A DNA stretch of 64,000 bases from Escherichia ruysiae (GCF_902498915.1 NZ_CABVLQ010000001.1), one strand, 5' to 3'; counted from the stretch's first letter, positions 9,152-17,405 are shown. Translations and numbers: made by a program. Notes: generated by a model not told the origin, from the letters alone.

Positions 9152-10301
9152 GAGCTATTCTGAAGTTTTTTTTCCCTTTTCTGCCTCCGGGGTAATACGC
9201 TGGCAACGCCATGCACAAGAAGTGGAACAAGGTATTTGGCCCACAACTCCCGACGAATTGCTTATACAGTGGTGCCAAACAGATATAATTCAACTCTATA
9301 TTCCCGGTGAATGGCTCAGCGTCTGGCAAGTTGAAATACCAGACGTCCCTCACAACCAGGTGCAGAATATTATCCCGGCATTACTGGAAGAAAATCTGAG
9401 TGAAGATATTGATGAATTGCACTTTGCAATTTTGAGGACTGTAAAACAACAGGCAATAGTTGCAGTAATACATCAGCAACATATGAAATATATTGTTGAC
9501 TGGTTGCAATGTTATGATATTAACCATGCAACTGCCGTTCCGGACTGGATGTCCATTCCTTGTGGGAATATGATTTTCCATGCTGACCGAGTGATCGCTA
9601 GAATCGATATATGCCAGGGATGGAGTGGTGCCCCAGATCTGATAGCTGACATATTACGCGCGCAGATTAGTGCTCAAAACCATCCACTCCAGCTAACAGT
9701 GATCGGGAAATCGGCTCAAGAGGTAGCAGCCAGGATTGGTACTGATAGTGAAAAACTGAAAATTACCAGCGAACTCTCTCTCTGTGAGCACGGTCAACCT
9801 GAAGGGAATTTGCTGACCGGACCATGGCAACCCCGGGTCAGTTATCAAAAACAGTGGATACGTTGGCGGGCAGTAGTTTTACCTGTATTCCTGATTCTGG
9901 TTAGTTTATTAGCAGATCGTGTGGTGACGTTATGGAGCATTAATGAGCAGGTAATACAAAGACGTATACGTGTTGAGAAACAATTCAAAAACCTTCAAAC
10001 AGCAACGCCTGATATTATCAGCGCCAGACAAAAACGAGCAACCTTTGACAATTTGTCAATTTCGCAGATTTCACAGATTATCAACACTACTTCTTCGATT
10101 CATTCTATTGTCATCAGACAAATAAAACAAAATGGGGTTAATATTCAGGTAGCGATTGAGCCCGTCATTTTTGATGATTTGCTGAAATGGCTTAGTTTGC
10201 TGAGTAAAAAATACTCACTAGAAGTTATACAAATTGATGTTATCTCTATTGAACAAAAGGGGATGATTAAAGTGGAGAATCTTGTATTAGCTCTATATTG
10301 A
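9144..10301 (+). CDS. gspL: Type II secretion assembly-platform protein GspL
   Basis: Inner-membrane protein that recruits GspE through an actin-like cytoplasmic domain. The GTG at 9144 overlaps the gspK stop by 8 bases and lies after AGGGG; it gives 385 aa. The cytoplasmic domain spans ~1-245, a single transmembrane helix is at about WRAVVLPVFLILVSLLADRVV, and a ferredoxin-like periplasmic domain follows (~290-385). GspL normally works with GspM, which binds and stabilises it, but no gspM follows. This is the last recognisable gene of the cluster. Confidence 0.88.
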   Translation: MSESYSEVFFPFSASGVIRWQRHAQEVEQGIWPTTPDELLIQWCQTDIIQLYIPGEWLSVWQVEIPDVPHNQVQNIIPALLEENLSEDIDELHFAILRTVKQQAIVAVIHQQHMKYIVDWLQCYDINHATAVPDWMSIPCGNMIFHADRVIARIDICQGWSGAPDLIADILRAQISAQNHPLQLTVIGKSAQEVAARIGTDSEKLKITSELSLCEHGQPEGNLLTGPWQPRVSYQKQWIRWRAVVLPVFLILVSLLADRVVTLWSINEQVIQRRIRVEKQFKNLQTATPDIISARQKRATFDNLSISQISQIINTTSSIHSIVIRQIKQNGVNIQVAIEPVIFDDLLKWLSLLSKKYSLEVIQIDVISIEQKGMIKVENLVLALY

Positions 10302-10689
10302 CTGGAGCCTGCTTAAAATAGAGTAGGTAATATGGTAACCAGCAGGCGGACAACCATTGATTTCCCTATGTCGGGTATGATCTTAAAATCTGTACAGTGT
10401 TAAATGTCTTTCTGAAGACTTCGGATTAATTCGGCCGGAGTCATGTCATTTAATGATGAAGTTTCAAAGCATCATAAACGCAGGAGCGAACGTCGTTCCT
10501 TCAACTCCCGTAATAACTGAAGGGTAAGGGAGATTGAAATGTGCATACTGAAGACCTCCAGATATGCTACTTCAAAACAGAAATGCCCGAGGCAAAACGA
10601 TTGATAGTGCCTGTCGGGTAGTGGGGAGGGAGCATGTACATTAGAGCTATGAGGTCGGTACGGTGGTCAGGGGCATTCTGATATCTCTT
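10302..10689. other. Non-coding junction between gspL and dif; gspM missing
   Basis: This 388-bp stretch is where gspM should start. Only a 23-codon frame opens (ATG at 10332) and it does not look like GspM, which begins with a short cytoplasmic tail and a transmembrane helix. No other gene or clear terminator is visible. A KOPS octamer (10623-10630) and the edge of dif occupy its right end. I infer that the end of the T2SS operon was lost at this junction. Confidence 0.6.
10623..10630 (+). promoter_or_regulatory. KOPS motif (FtsK-orienting octamer)
   Basis: GGGGAGGG matches GGGNAGGG. It lies 60 bp left of dif and points towards it, the polarity expected for FtsK loading on the left side of the terminus. 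Confidence 0.6.
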
Positions 10690-10717
10690 ATTTAACATAA
10701 TATACATTATGCGCACT
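10690..10717 (-). other. dif: Chromosome dimer resolution site dif
   Basis: Read on the minus strand this is the E. coli dif site. The XerC arm is 10707-10717 (GTGCGCATAA plus one changed outer base), the central hexamer TGTATA is 10701-10706, and the XerD arm TTATGTTAAAT is 10690-10700. It agrees with the K-12 site, as I know it, at 27 of 28 positions; only the outermost XerC-arm base differs (A for G). XerCD, activated by FtsK, resolves chromosome dimers here. Left of it is a T2SS operon; right of it, only a few bases away, begins an IS1202-type remnant. Confidence 0.93.
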
Positions 10718-10722
10718 AAAGT

Positions 10723-11623
10723 TGTCAGCACAAAGCGTTATTGTCGTCTCACCACAATTCAGCTTTCATTTTGCTCAGCACAGGACCGCAATCTTATGTT
10801 GGTGACTATGACAGACAGAGAACTTTACCGACTTGGCATCATTCAGCGAGTATTTGACCGGGCTTTGCTTCAGCTCTTCATGGATGACGCCACCGGTCGT
10901 CTGATGCACCTGCGATTCTGTGATTCAGAAAATGCGTTCGACTACATGATGGCCACCCAGCAATACATTGATAATAAACGTTACCGTGAGCTGGGACCTG
11001 CCGGTCTGGTCAGCCAGCGCAGGGGAAAGCCCGGCAACCATCAGTTAAACACTGCCATCAGAGACCAGACCCTGCAGTTTATTCGCACACGTGGTCGGGG
11101 GATGAATCCGTCTGCAATCTGGCGAATTCTGACCACAGAATACGGTGTCCGGATTTCAAAAGAGACCGTGCGGAAAATGATGATTACAACCGGCGCTTTG
11201 CGAAATCGCCTCGGCATGACTTTGATGTTCACCGGCCACTTGAAACTGATGATGATCTAGCCGCATCTTTCACATGGCGGGAACTGCGACGTGTTTCAAA
11301 ATCTTTAACGGTGCAGTACTTTATCTGATTGAAGATAATGAGATGAGTTAAGCCGCAGGGCTATCGGGAAATATATCGAGGTCTGGCATTACCCGGAAGG
11401 TCGTAAAGAACTCTGCCTTAACGGTGAAGCTCTTCCCTACTCCACCTATGATCGGCTCCAGGAAATCGACCAGGGGGCTATCGTGGACAACAAACGACTC
11501 GGACGTACCCTTGAATTTATCAAACTGTTTCAGGATAAACGCGATAATAACCGTTCACAGGCACTCCCTGCCGGTGATGGCCCAGAAAACCAGGCGAAAA
11601 GAAATCGCAACGTTCACTGAATG
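10723..11623 (+). mobile_element. IS1202/ISNCY-type insertion sequence remnant beside dif
   Basis: The remnant lies immediately outside the XerC arm of dif. Elements of the IS1202 family have been reported to insert a few bases from the XerC end of dif and plasmid dif sites; here a 5-bp spacer would place the left end at TGTCAGCA (10723). I could not find a matching inverted right end before the next gene, so that border is uncertain. The only content is the broken transposase described separately. The right limit given is the last residue I can assign to the transposase. Confidence 0.55.
10808..11620 (+). pseudogene. Broken IS1202/ISNCY-family transposase
   Basis: The start MTDRELYRLGIIQRV is the conserved N-terminus of ISNCY/IS1202 transposases. 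It then jumps to a piece of the catalytic core (FMDDATGRLMHLRF), back to the helix-turn-helix region (LGPAGLVSQRRGKPG, ISKETVRKMMI), and then changes frame to the C-terminal region (NRRFAKSPRHDFDVHRP, FTWRELRRVSKSL). Stop codons follow before the final part (GKYIEVWHYPEGRKELCLNG, IDQGAIVDNKRLGRTLEF). The order of segments is scrambled and several frames are needed, so it cannot make an active enzyme. Bases 11621-11836 hold no further recognisable gene. Confidence 0.8.
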
Positions 11624-11836
11624 GTGACGATATGCTTGATGCGTTGAAGACGTTACAGTCCCGTTCTGAAGAAATTTTCGGTACAAGGAAATGACGAAGC
11701 TCTGAAGGCAGACATAATCCCACCCTTCACAGAACTGAATTGCCAGAGACATTAATGTCCGCTTTGAGCGAGGAGCGGTCATTAGCCCCTCAGCCGTATG
11801 CCTTAAAGAACGTACGCCAGAAATAAAAGGATTGCG

Positions 11837-13030
11837 CTACTGCGCATTCCTACTTTGACGGGATGTGACCCATGTCATCGCCACCGCTCCCAGAAGTAAC
11901 AAACCACTTAAACCAAAAGCACTTCTCCATCCCAGACTGTCGAATACCAGACCTCCAGCCGTTGAACCAAGTGCAATAGATAGCTGAATCACCGCAACCA
12001 TGAGGCCTCCCCCCGTCTCTGCATCTTCGGGTAACGCACGTGCTATCCATGTCCACCACCCCGTTGGCGCAGCCGTTGCAAGTAGCCCCCACAGGCTGAG
12101 TAAAACGGCAACAGCCCAGATGTGGTGTCCGACCAGCAGTAACGCACCGGTAATCGCTGCCATAAGCAACGGGATCATGATTAATGTCTTATAAAATATG
12201 GTGTTCAGGAATGTTGAGACGAGCATTGTGCCGACAAAACCTGCTACACCTATTGCGAGCAAAATCAGAGAAAGATCAGAAGCTCCCACTCTGGTGACGC
12301 TTTCCAGAAAGGGGCGCACGTAGGTAAATAAAGCAAACTGTCCCATAAAGAAGAGCCCACAGGCCAGCAGTCCCGTTGGTACGATGGCGACACTGAACAG
12401 ACGAAGCACAGACCCCTGTGGTTTATGTGTTTTATCGCTTTCCATCGAAGGCAGGCTGATCCATTGCCAGATGAACGCAGCTATCGCAAGGGGGACCAGA
12501 CATAAAAAGGTGCCACGCCAACCGATGGTTGTCCCCAGATAGCTACCAAGCGGCGCAGCCACAACGGTGGCCAGCGCGTTGCCGCCGTTAAAAATTGCCA
12601 GTGCGCGGGGGACCTGGTGCTGCGGCACGAGCCGAATGGCGGTTGCAGCCGACATTGACCAGAATCCTCCGATGACGACGCCAATCAGAGCCCTCCCCAG
12701 CATATAAACCGGATAGTTAGGCGCTATGGTGATAACTATTCCCGATATGGCCATTAAGACCGTCAGCCCCAGCAGAAGATATTTTCGATTCAGGTCTCCG
12801 ACAATACGGGAGATAGTCAGACTGGTAAGCACCGCCAGCGCGCCAGACACAGCAATTCCTTGCCCTGCCAGCCCTTCGGTAACGTGTAAATCATGGGCAA
12901 TGAGCGTAAGCAGGCTGACTGGCATAAATTCAGAAGCGATCAGCACAAACACGCAAAGCGTCATGGCAAATACGCCGCTCCAGTATGCATGCGTTTTTTC
13001 GTATGATTGTTTTAGACTTATAGTGAACAT
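11837..13030 (-). CDS. MFS exporter, NepI-like (DHA1 family)
   Basis: About 397 aa with twelve predicted membrane helices. The N-terminal pattern with the charge-bearing FMPVSLL segment in helix 1, the loop with RALIGVVIGGFWSM and VAAPLGSYLGTTIGWRGTF resembles the NepI (purine ribonucleoside efflux)/DHA1 group. The ATG at 13030 is preferred because AAGGG lies 9 bp upstream; the ATG at 13039 would abut it. The gene follows the hydrolase on the same strand but a terminator-like hairpin lies between. Substrate cannot be told from sequence. It is not part of the K-12 tam neighbourhood. Confidence 0.8.
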   Translation of the reverse strand: MFTISLKQSYEKTHAYWSGVFAMTLCVFVLIASEFMPVSLLTLIAHDLHVTEGLAGQGIAVSGALAVLTSLTISRIVGDLNRKYLLLGLTVLMAISGIVITIAPNYPVYMLGRALIGVVIGGFWSMSAATAIRLVPQHQVPRALAIFNGGNALATVVAAPLGSYLGTTIGWRGTFLCLVPLAIAAFIWQWISLPSMESDKTHKPQGSVLRLFSVAIVPTGLLACGLFFMGQFALFTYVRPFLESVTRVGASDLSLILLAIGVAGFVGTMLVSTFLNTIFYKTLIMIPLLMAAITGALLLVGHHIWAVAVLLSLWGLLATAAPTGWWTWIARALPEDAETGGGLMVAVIQLSIALGSTAGGLVFDSLGWRSAFGLSGLLLLGAVAMTWVTSRQSRNAQ

Positions 13031-13163
13031 TATTAGCATCCCTTAATATCGAACCAGCCAGATTCAGGCGCAGTCGGGTCAGAAGTTATTCAGGGAATAA
13101 CGACATAATAGTTGGGTGAGAATAGAGGGCGATGTGGCATATTCTGCATCACACCAGGCAGTT

Positions 13164-13190
13164 AAAAGCCACCCGTTTACGACAGGTGGC
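13164..13190 (-). terminator. Rho-independent terminator after the hydrolase gene
   Basis: On the minus strand GCCACC pairs with GGTGGC around an 11-base loop, followed by TTTTAAC. It lies just downstream of the hydrolase stop and upstream of the MFS gene. Confidence 0.55.
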
Positions 13191-13207
13191 CTGGTAAACC
13201 TTTCGGG

Positions 13208-14344
13208 TTATCTTAAGTTTGCCTTGAAAAATTGCTCAAATTTGGCAAATGGGATCTTACCCGCAACGTTGTCATACAGATCAACATGGTTTGCCCCGGG
13301 AACAATCACTAACTCTTTCTCTTTGCTGCCGATCGCGTTAAAGGCATCTTCAGCAAAATAGCGTGAATGGGCTTTTTCGCCGGTCACGATGAGTGTAGGG
13401 ATAGTAACTTCATTAGCGTAACTCAGCAGCGGCATATTCATAAATGACAGCGGCATGGTTGCATTCCAGGCACCGGTTGAGTTGACCGAACGCGCATGGA
13501 AACCACGCGGCATGCGGTAATAATCAAAGAACTCTTTCAATACCGGATTAGGATTCGTGGGCAGAGTTTCCGGTAAAATACGATCGGAAGCGGTGACGTT
13601 GCCCTTCTCATCAACGTAAATGTCATGCCCGCCTGGCGCGAAAGCGCCATTTTCCGCATCCTTCCAGCGCTGCATGTTCAGATACTGCAATACGGCACGA
13701 CGATCGGCAGTGGTATAGCGGTCTTTGCCATCGCCCACGCCATGACCCATTGCACGGCTCATGTCATACATCACGCTGCTCGCCACCGCCTTGACACGCG
13801 TGTCCATCGCAGCGTCGTTTAAAGCCATGCCGCCCCATCCGCAGATACCGAGCAACCCGATACGGTTGCGATCTACCTCTTTTTGCAGGCCTAAGAAATC
13901 AACCGCCGCGCTGAAATCCTCGGTGTTGATATCCGGAGATGCGACGTTTCGCGGGTAGCCGCCGCTTTCACCCGTGTATGAAGGGTCGAAAGCCAGAGTG
14001 ACAAATCCATGTTCAGCCAGCGTCTGCGCATACAGGCCGCTGGATTGCTCTTTCACCGCCCCGAAGGGGCCACTAACAGCAATAGCGGCCAGCTTGCGAT
14101 CTCCACGATCCTTCGGTATGTAGAGATCCCCGACTAAGGTGATCCCGTACCGGTTCGGAAAGGTCACCTTACGGTGATCAACTTTCGTGCTCTCAGCAAA
14201 AGTTTTATCCCATTTCTCAACCAGCGAAACGGGCGCGTTCGGATTGGTTGTATCAGCGTAACTCATATTTGTGACTCCACTTAATGATGCGCATAACAGC
14301 ATGGCGGGTATCGCAGCTGTCAATTTTTGGGTGAAAGCAGTCAT
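13208..14344 (-). CDS. Exported dienelactone-hydrolase-like alpha/beta hydrolase with Cys nucleophile
   Basis: The ATG at 14344 has AAGGGG 6 bp upstream. The 378-aa product starts with a signal peptide (basic MTAFTQKL, hydrophobic core, cleavage near SYA-DTT), so it probably acts in the periplasm. The nucleophile elbow is GICGWGG, with Cys where most family members have Ser, as in dienelactone hydrolases and YcjY-like proteins. A likely acid lies in the IVTGEKAH region and the His in GANHVD near the C-terminus. Substrate unknown. It is divergent from a LysR gene, which probably regulates it. Confidence 0.8.
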   Translation of the reverse strand: MTAFTQKLTAAIPAMLLCASLSGVTNMSYADTTNPNAPVSLVEKWDKTFAESTKVDHRKVTFPNRYGITLVGDLYIPKDRGDRKLAAIAVSGPFGAVKEQSSGLYAQTLAEHGFVTLAFDPSYTGESGGYPRNVASPDINTEDFSAAVDFLGLQKEVDRNRIGLLGICGWGGMALNDAAMDTRVKAVASSVMYDMSRAMGHGVGDGKDRYTTADRRAVLQYLNMQRWKDAENGAFAPGGHDIYVDEKGNVTASDRILPETLPTNPNPVLKEFFDYYRMPRGFHARSVNSTGAWNATMPLSFMNMPLLSYANEVTIPTLIVTGEKAHSRYFAEDAFNAIGSKEKELVIVPGANHVDLYDNVAGKIPFAKFEQFFKANLR

Positions 14345-14429
14345 CAAAATCCCCTTCATAAAATGTGCCAGATACTGGTTTCATACGGCCAACGCTGCCG
14401 TGCTTTGTTGCAACGCGCATATTATAGTT

Positions 14430-14444
14430 AGCACTAATAGTGCT
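14430..14444. promoter_or_regulatory. Palindromic operator candidate for the divergent LysR regulator
   Basis: AGCACT-AAT-AGTGCT is a perfect 6+6 palindrome and also fits the T-N11-A pattern of LysR sites. It lies in the 170-bp divergent spacer between the hydrolase and LysR genes. Binding by the LysR product is an inference. Confidence 0.5.
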
Positions 14445-14514
14445 GATTAGAGGGTAAATAATGCTAAGATTAATACCATATTGTTCTGAATTGTGATGCA
14501 GCAGCAGAGGAAGA

Positions 14515-15402
14515 ATGATGGCGAAAAGGGAAAACTATAACGATCTCTATCTGTTTATGCAGGTCGTGCGAGAAGGGAGTTTTACCGCCGCCGCACAGAG
14601 GCTTGGTCTGGCGCAGTCAGGAATTAGCCGTGCAGTGCGCGAGCTGGAAGAACGACTGGGCGTGCAGCTTCTGGTACGCACCACGCGCAAGCTATCGCTC
14701 ACCCATGCTGGCGAGTTGCTCTATAAAAACGTCGAATCTGGATTTGACGCCTTAGATATGGGGCTTGCCACGCTGGCCCATTATCGCCATACACCATCGG
14801 GTACGGTCCGTATTAATGCCAGCCAGCACGCCATTGACAAAGTACTGCTGCCGAAGCTGGCGGTGTTTAAACAACGCTACCCGGATATTCGGCTGGAGCT
14901 CATCAGTGAAAGCCGGTTTGTCGATATTATTACTGAACGCTTCGATGCCGGTATACGTCTGGGCTCGGAAGTGGATAGCGGTATGGTCGCGGTGCGTATT
15001 TCGCCCGATATGGAGATGGCCGTTGTCGGCACACCCGAGCACTTTCGTCGCTACGGATTTCCGCAAACCCCCACCGATTTAGTGGGTCATCCCTGCATCG
15101 CTTACCAGTTCGGCGACGGCAGCCTGTATGCCTGGGAACTCAATCAGGACGGTAAAAAGATCACCCATCAGCCTCAGGGACAATGGGCCTTTGCTGACAG
15201 TTATATGGAAGCCAAAGCCGCGAGGCTAGGTCTGGGACTGGCTTATGTTCCGGAGGAATTGGTGTCTGATGATATAGAACAGGGGGCGCTGATCAGAGTT
15301 TTGCAATGCTACAGCCAACGCCTGGAAGGTTCATATATCTATTATCCGCACAGAAATGTGTCACCCGCTCTACGAGCGGTTATCGATACATTGAGAATTT
15401 AA
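14515..15402 (+). CDS. LysR-family transcriptional regulator
   Basis: A 295-aa LysR protein with an N-terminal winged HTH (YLFMQVVREGSFTAAAQRLGLAQSGISRAVRELEERLG, here split: residues ~12-45) and a periplasmic-binding-like effector domain from ~95. ATG codons at 14515 and 14518 both follow GAGGAAGA; either may be used. It is divergent from the exported hydrolase and probably controls it and perhaps itself through the palindrome between them. The subfamily looks like the large AaeR/DmlR/YafC-like group, but the inducer is unknown. Confidence 0.85.
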   Translation: MMAKRENYNDLYLFMQVVREGSFTAAAQRLGLAQSGISRAVRELEERLGVQLLVRTTRKLSLTHAGELLYKNVESGFDALDMGLATLAHYRHTPSGTVRINASQHAIDKVLLPKLAVFKQRYPDIRLELISESRFVDIITERFDAGIRLGSEVDSGMVAVRISPDMEMAVVGTPEHFRRYGFPQTPTDLVGHPCIAYQFGDGSLYAWELNQDGKKITHQPQGQWAFADSYMEAKAARLGLGLAYVPEELVSDDIEQGALIRVLQCYSQRLEGSYIYYPHRNVSPALRAVIDTLRI

Positions 15403-15859
15403 GGGATGAAGATGAGATGATTCGCAGGCCTGGGTAATAGTTGGAAAACAACGTCCGTTCCTGGCACACAGCGGACATTTCAGCTTTACCCTGCCCCGGA
15501 CATCTGAACTTAGCTTTGACATAGATTGTAGAGGCTAAATTGAGATGTCCATTTCTGGCAAATATAGCCATGCCCGCGCTACAGTCTCACCACTGCTTTC
15601 AAAGGATGAGACTCATAACTACACTCGGAACTGAGTTTTTCTCAATGACCGATGTTAATCAACTCAGGCTCTTACAGGACGTGTTTGGTTCCACGCAGGC
15701 TTCGCGCCCCCAAAATTCAGTAGCCAAGGATCGACGTGCTTGTACTGGTGAGCTCATTCAGCAACATTGTGCGTCCATCAGTTGAATTCACAGCGAAAAG
15801 CAACCCTGGCAACTTTAGAGAGACTGGGATATTTTTACTTAACTCTTCTGACAAAGGTT
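15403..15859. other. 457-bp gap without a supported gene
   Basis: Reading frames here lack ribosome-binding sites and family features. The sequence holds one KOPS octamer on the minus strand (15489-15496). Nothing else recognisable. Confidence 0.5.
15489..15496 (-). promoter_or_regulatory. KOPS motif pointing left towards dif
   Basis: CCCTGCCC on the + strand is GGGCAGGG on the minus strand, matching GGGNAGGG. It lies right of dif and points to it. A second minus-strand match, CCCTTCCC, lies at 16459-16466. Confidence 0.5.
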
Positions 15860-16306
15860 ATGGCAATGGTCTTAATCAGGACTCCTGAATTAAAAGATAT
15901 ACCATCTCTACAAAAGCTCTTTCTGCAATTGGGTTATCAGACAGATGTAGAACGCTTAGAAAATCATATTAACCAGAAGCATACCAGTCTTAGTATTTTG
16001 GTTGCTGAAGCAGAAAAGGAACTCTGCGGGGTTATTGTGATGAATTTTATCACCCCTGTACATGAAAACGGTTTGTGGGCATTAATTTCAGCTCTGGTCA
16101 TAGATGAATCGTCGCGAGGAACAGGTATCGGAAAGAAGCTTCTCATTGCCTCTGAGCAAATCGCACTGGATAAGGGATGTTCTCAAATTGAGCTTTCAAG
16201 CAGTGAACGTAGAATCAGAGCACACAAGTTTTATGAAAGCCACGGTTATCAGGAAGTGAGGAAGCGTTTTGTTAAGCTTCTCGCAGACATGCCCATTGTT
16301 AAATAA
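15860..16306 (+). CDS. GNAT-family N-acetyltransferase
   Basis: The ATG at 15860 (or 15866) follows AAAGG; about 148 aa results, the usual GNAT size. The acetyl-CoA binding motif is visible as SSRGTGIGKKLL (R/Q-x-x-G-x-G/A), preceded by ALVIDESSRG, and the C-terminal HKFYESHGY motif is typical of small-molecule or antibiotic-like acetyltransferases. The substrate is unknown. It is convergent with the caspase-like gene, with an inverted repeat between them. Not present beside tam in K-12. Confidence 0.8.
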   Translation: MAMVLIRTPELKDIPSLQKLFLQLGYQTDVERLENHINQKHTSLSILVAEAEKELCGVIVMNFITPVHENGLWALISALVIDESSRGTGIGKKLLIASEQIALDKGCSQIELSSSERRIRAHKFYESHGYQEVRKRFVKLLADMPIVK

Positions 16307-16382
16307 CTCTCCAGCGAGGTTTGCATGTCGGATTCGAGTACGAGCGCAAGCTGATTATTATAACCACTTCGTAAGTTGTGCC

Positions 16383-16419
16383 ACCTGGTGTATATCATCT
16401 GACTTGATGTACACCAGGT
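16383..16419. repeat. Perfect 10-bp inverted repeat between convergent genes
   Basis: ACCTGGTGTA and TACACCAGGT pair perfectly, and ATCA/TGAT extend the stem inward past a mismatch. There is no U-run on either side, so it is either a bidirectional terminator of weak type or a relic of an element end. Confidence 0.5.
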
Positions 16420-16451
16420 ATTCTACAGTAGTAAATCCAGTGTTTTCAGGG

Positions 16452-17405
16452 TCAAGCCCCCTTCCCCATGATTGTATTTCTTTTCAATTTAATTGCATTC
16501 CTCAGTTCGAGGTTGAATTTAGCCTCGTCAATAAGTTTGTCCTTAAGTTCCTGTGCAATTCGCTTTAATTCCGTAAACGCAAGCGGCTTTTGCCCATGTA
16601 AGAATTGAACACCGGAACGTTCATAATACTTATCAATATGTTTTAATCTGTATTTTGCTAACTTTCTTATTTCACCTATAGAGCCCTGTTGCCCATTGTC
16701 TATTAGTCGGTTGATTGTATACTCAACAAACTCTTTTTTATCTTTTCCGAAATAACTCAAGACTAACGGAAGTAAAAAGCTTTGCATACAGATATCATAT
16801 GAGAAAACCATAGAAAAATCGGCACCTAAAAGATCACAAGCTCCATCGAAATCATTATATAAAAAGATATAACGGTAAAAATCTTTAAACCTGCTAATTA
16901 TACTTGCGTCAGTAACTTTGTTTGCGCCAATATAGCAGCCATAAGGGCTTCCTTTTGCAAACTCTATATTTTCTGTTGATTTGAAACTGTCACATCCCGC
17001 GACAATGGCCAGTAGGTTATTCATTGTATGTTTGTTTATCATTAAAAATAAATCATTCATCTCCCCCCAGGAGATATACTTTTTAATTCCAGGGAAAAAC
17101 ATCCCTTCCTCAGGTGAACCATGACACTCAAAATGCACTATAGGAATTAACCCTTTTTTTATGACTCCTTTTTCCAGCTCTTTAAAGAAAGAATTCAGCA
17201 TGGGGATATTATGTATCTTAACAAAAACAATAGGAATTGGCACTTTCAGACTTGATATGGATTTAAATAGTTTTGAGGCGGTATTACTTTTAAGCGTTAT
17301 ATCATCTGGTTTATTATTGATTTTGATGTCACTCGGGGAATCAAGATCCTCATCACCTAAAACATCAATGATGTATAAAATGTTGAATGCAAATTTTCTC
17401 GTCAT
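16452..17405 (-). CDS. Orphan caspase/CHAT-like protein of unknown function
   Basis: 317 aa, AT-rich compared with its neighbours. I do not recognise a named family, but the pattern is that of caspase-fold (clan CD) peptidases. A hydrophobic strand runs into HFECHGS with His95, then ISWGEMNDLF, then a hydrophobic strand LLAIVAGCDS with Cys138, then GCYIGA...IISRFKDFYRYIF, like the region after the Cys in CHAT proteases. The C-terminal third is Lys-rich and helical (about 240-315). No signal peptide or membrane helix is evident. Start at 17405 has a weak GAGAT upstream. It stands alone, convergent with the GNAT gene. Function unknown; assignment rests on motif spacing only. Confidence 0.55.
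   Translation of the reverse strand: MTRKFAFNILYIIDVLGDEDLDSPSDIKINNKPDDITLKSNTASKLFKSISSLKVPIPIVFVKIHNIPMLNSFFKELEKGVIKKGLIPIVHFECHGSPEEGMFFPGIKKYISWGEMNDLFLMINKHTMNNLLAIVAGCDSFKSTENIEFAKGSPYGCYIGANKVTDASIISRFKDFYRYIFLYNDFDGACDLLGADFSMVFSYDICMQSFLLPLVLSYFGKDKKEFVEYTINRLIDNGQQGSIGEIRKLAKYRLKHIDKYYERSGVQFLHGQKPLAFTELKRIAQELKDKLIDEAKFNLELRNAIKLKRNTIMGKGA

Noticed and set aside
14410..14430. Partial dif-like string CGCGCATATTATAG
   Set aside because: Matches only part of one arm with wrong spacing; not a second Xer site.
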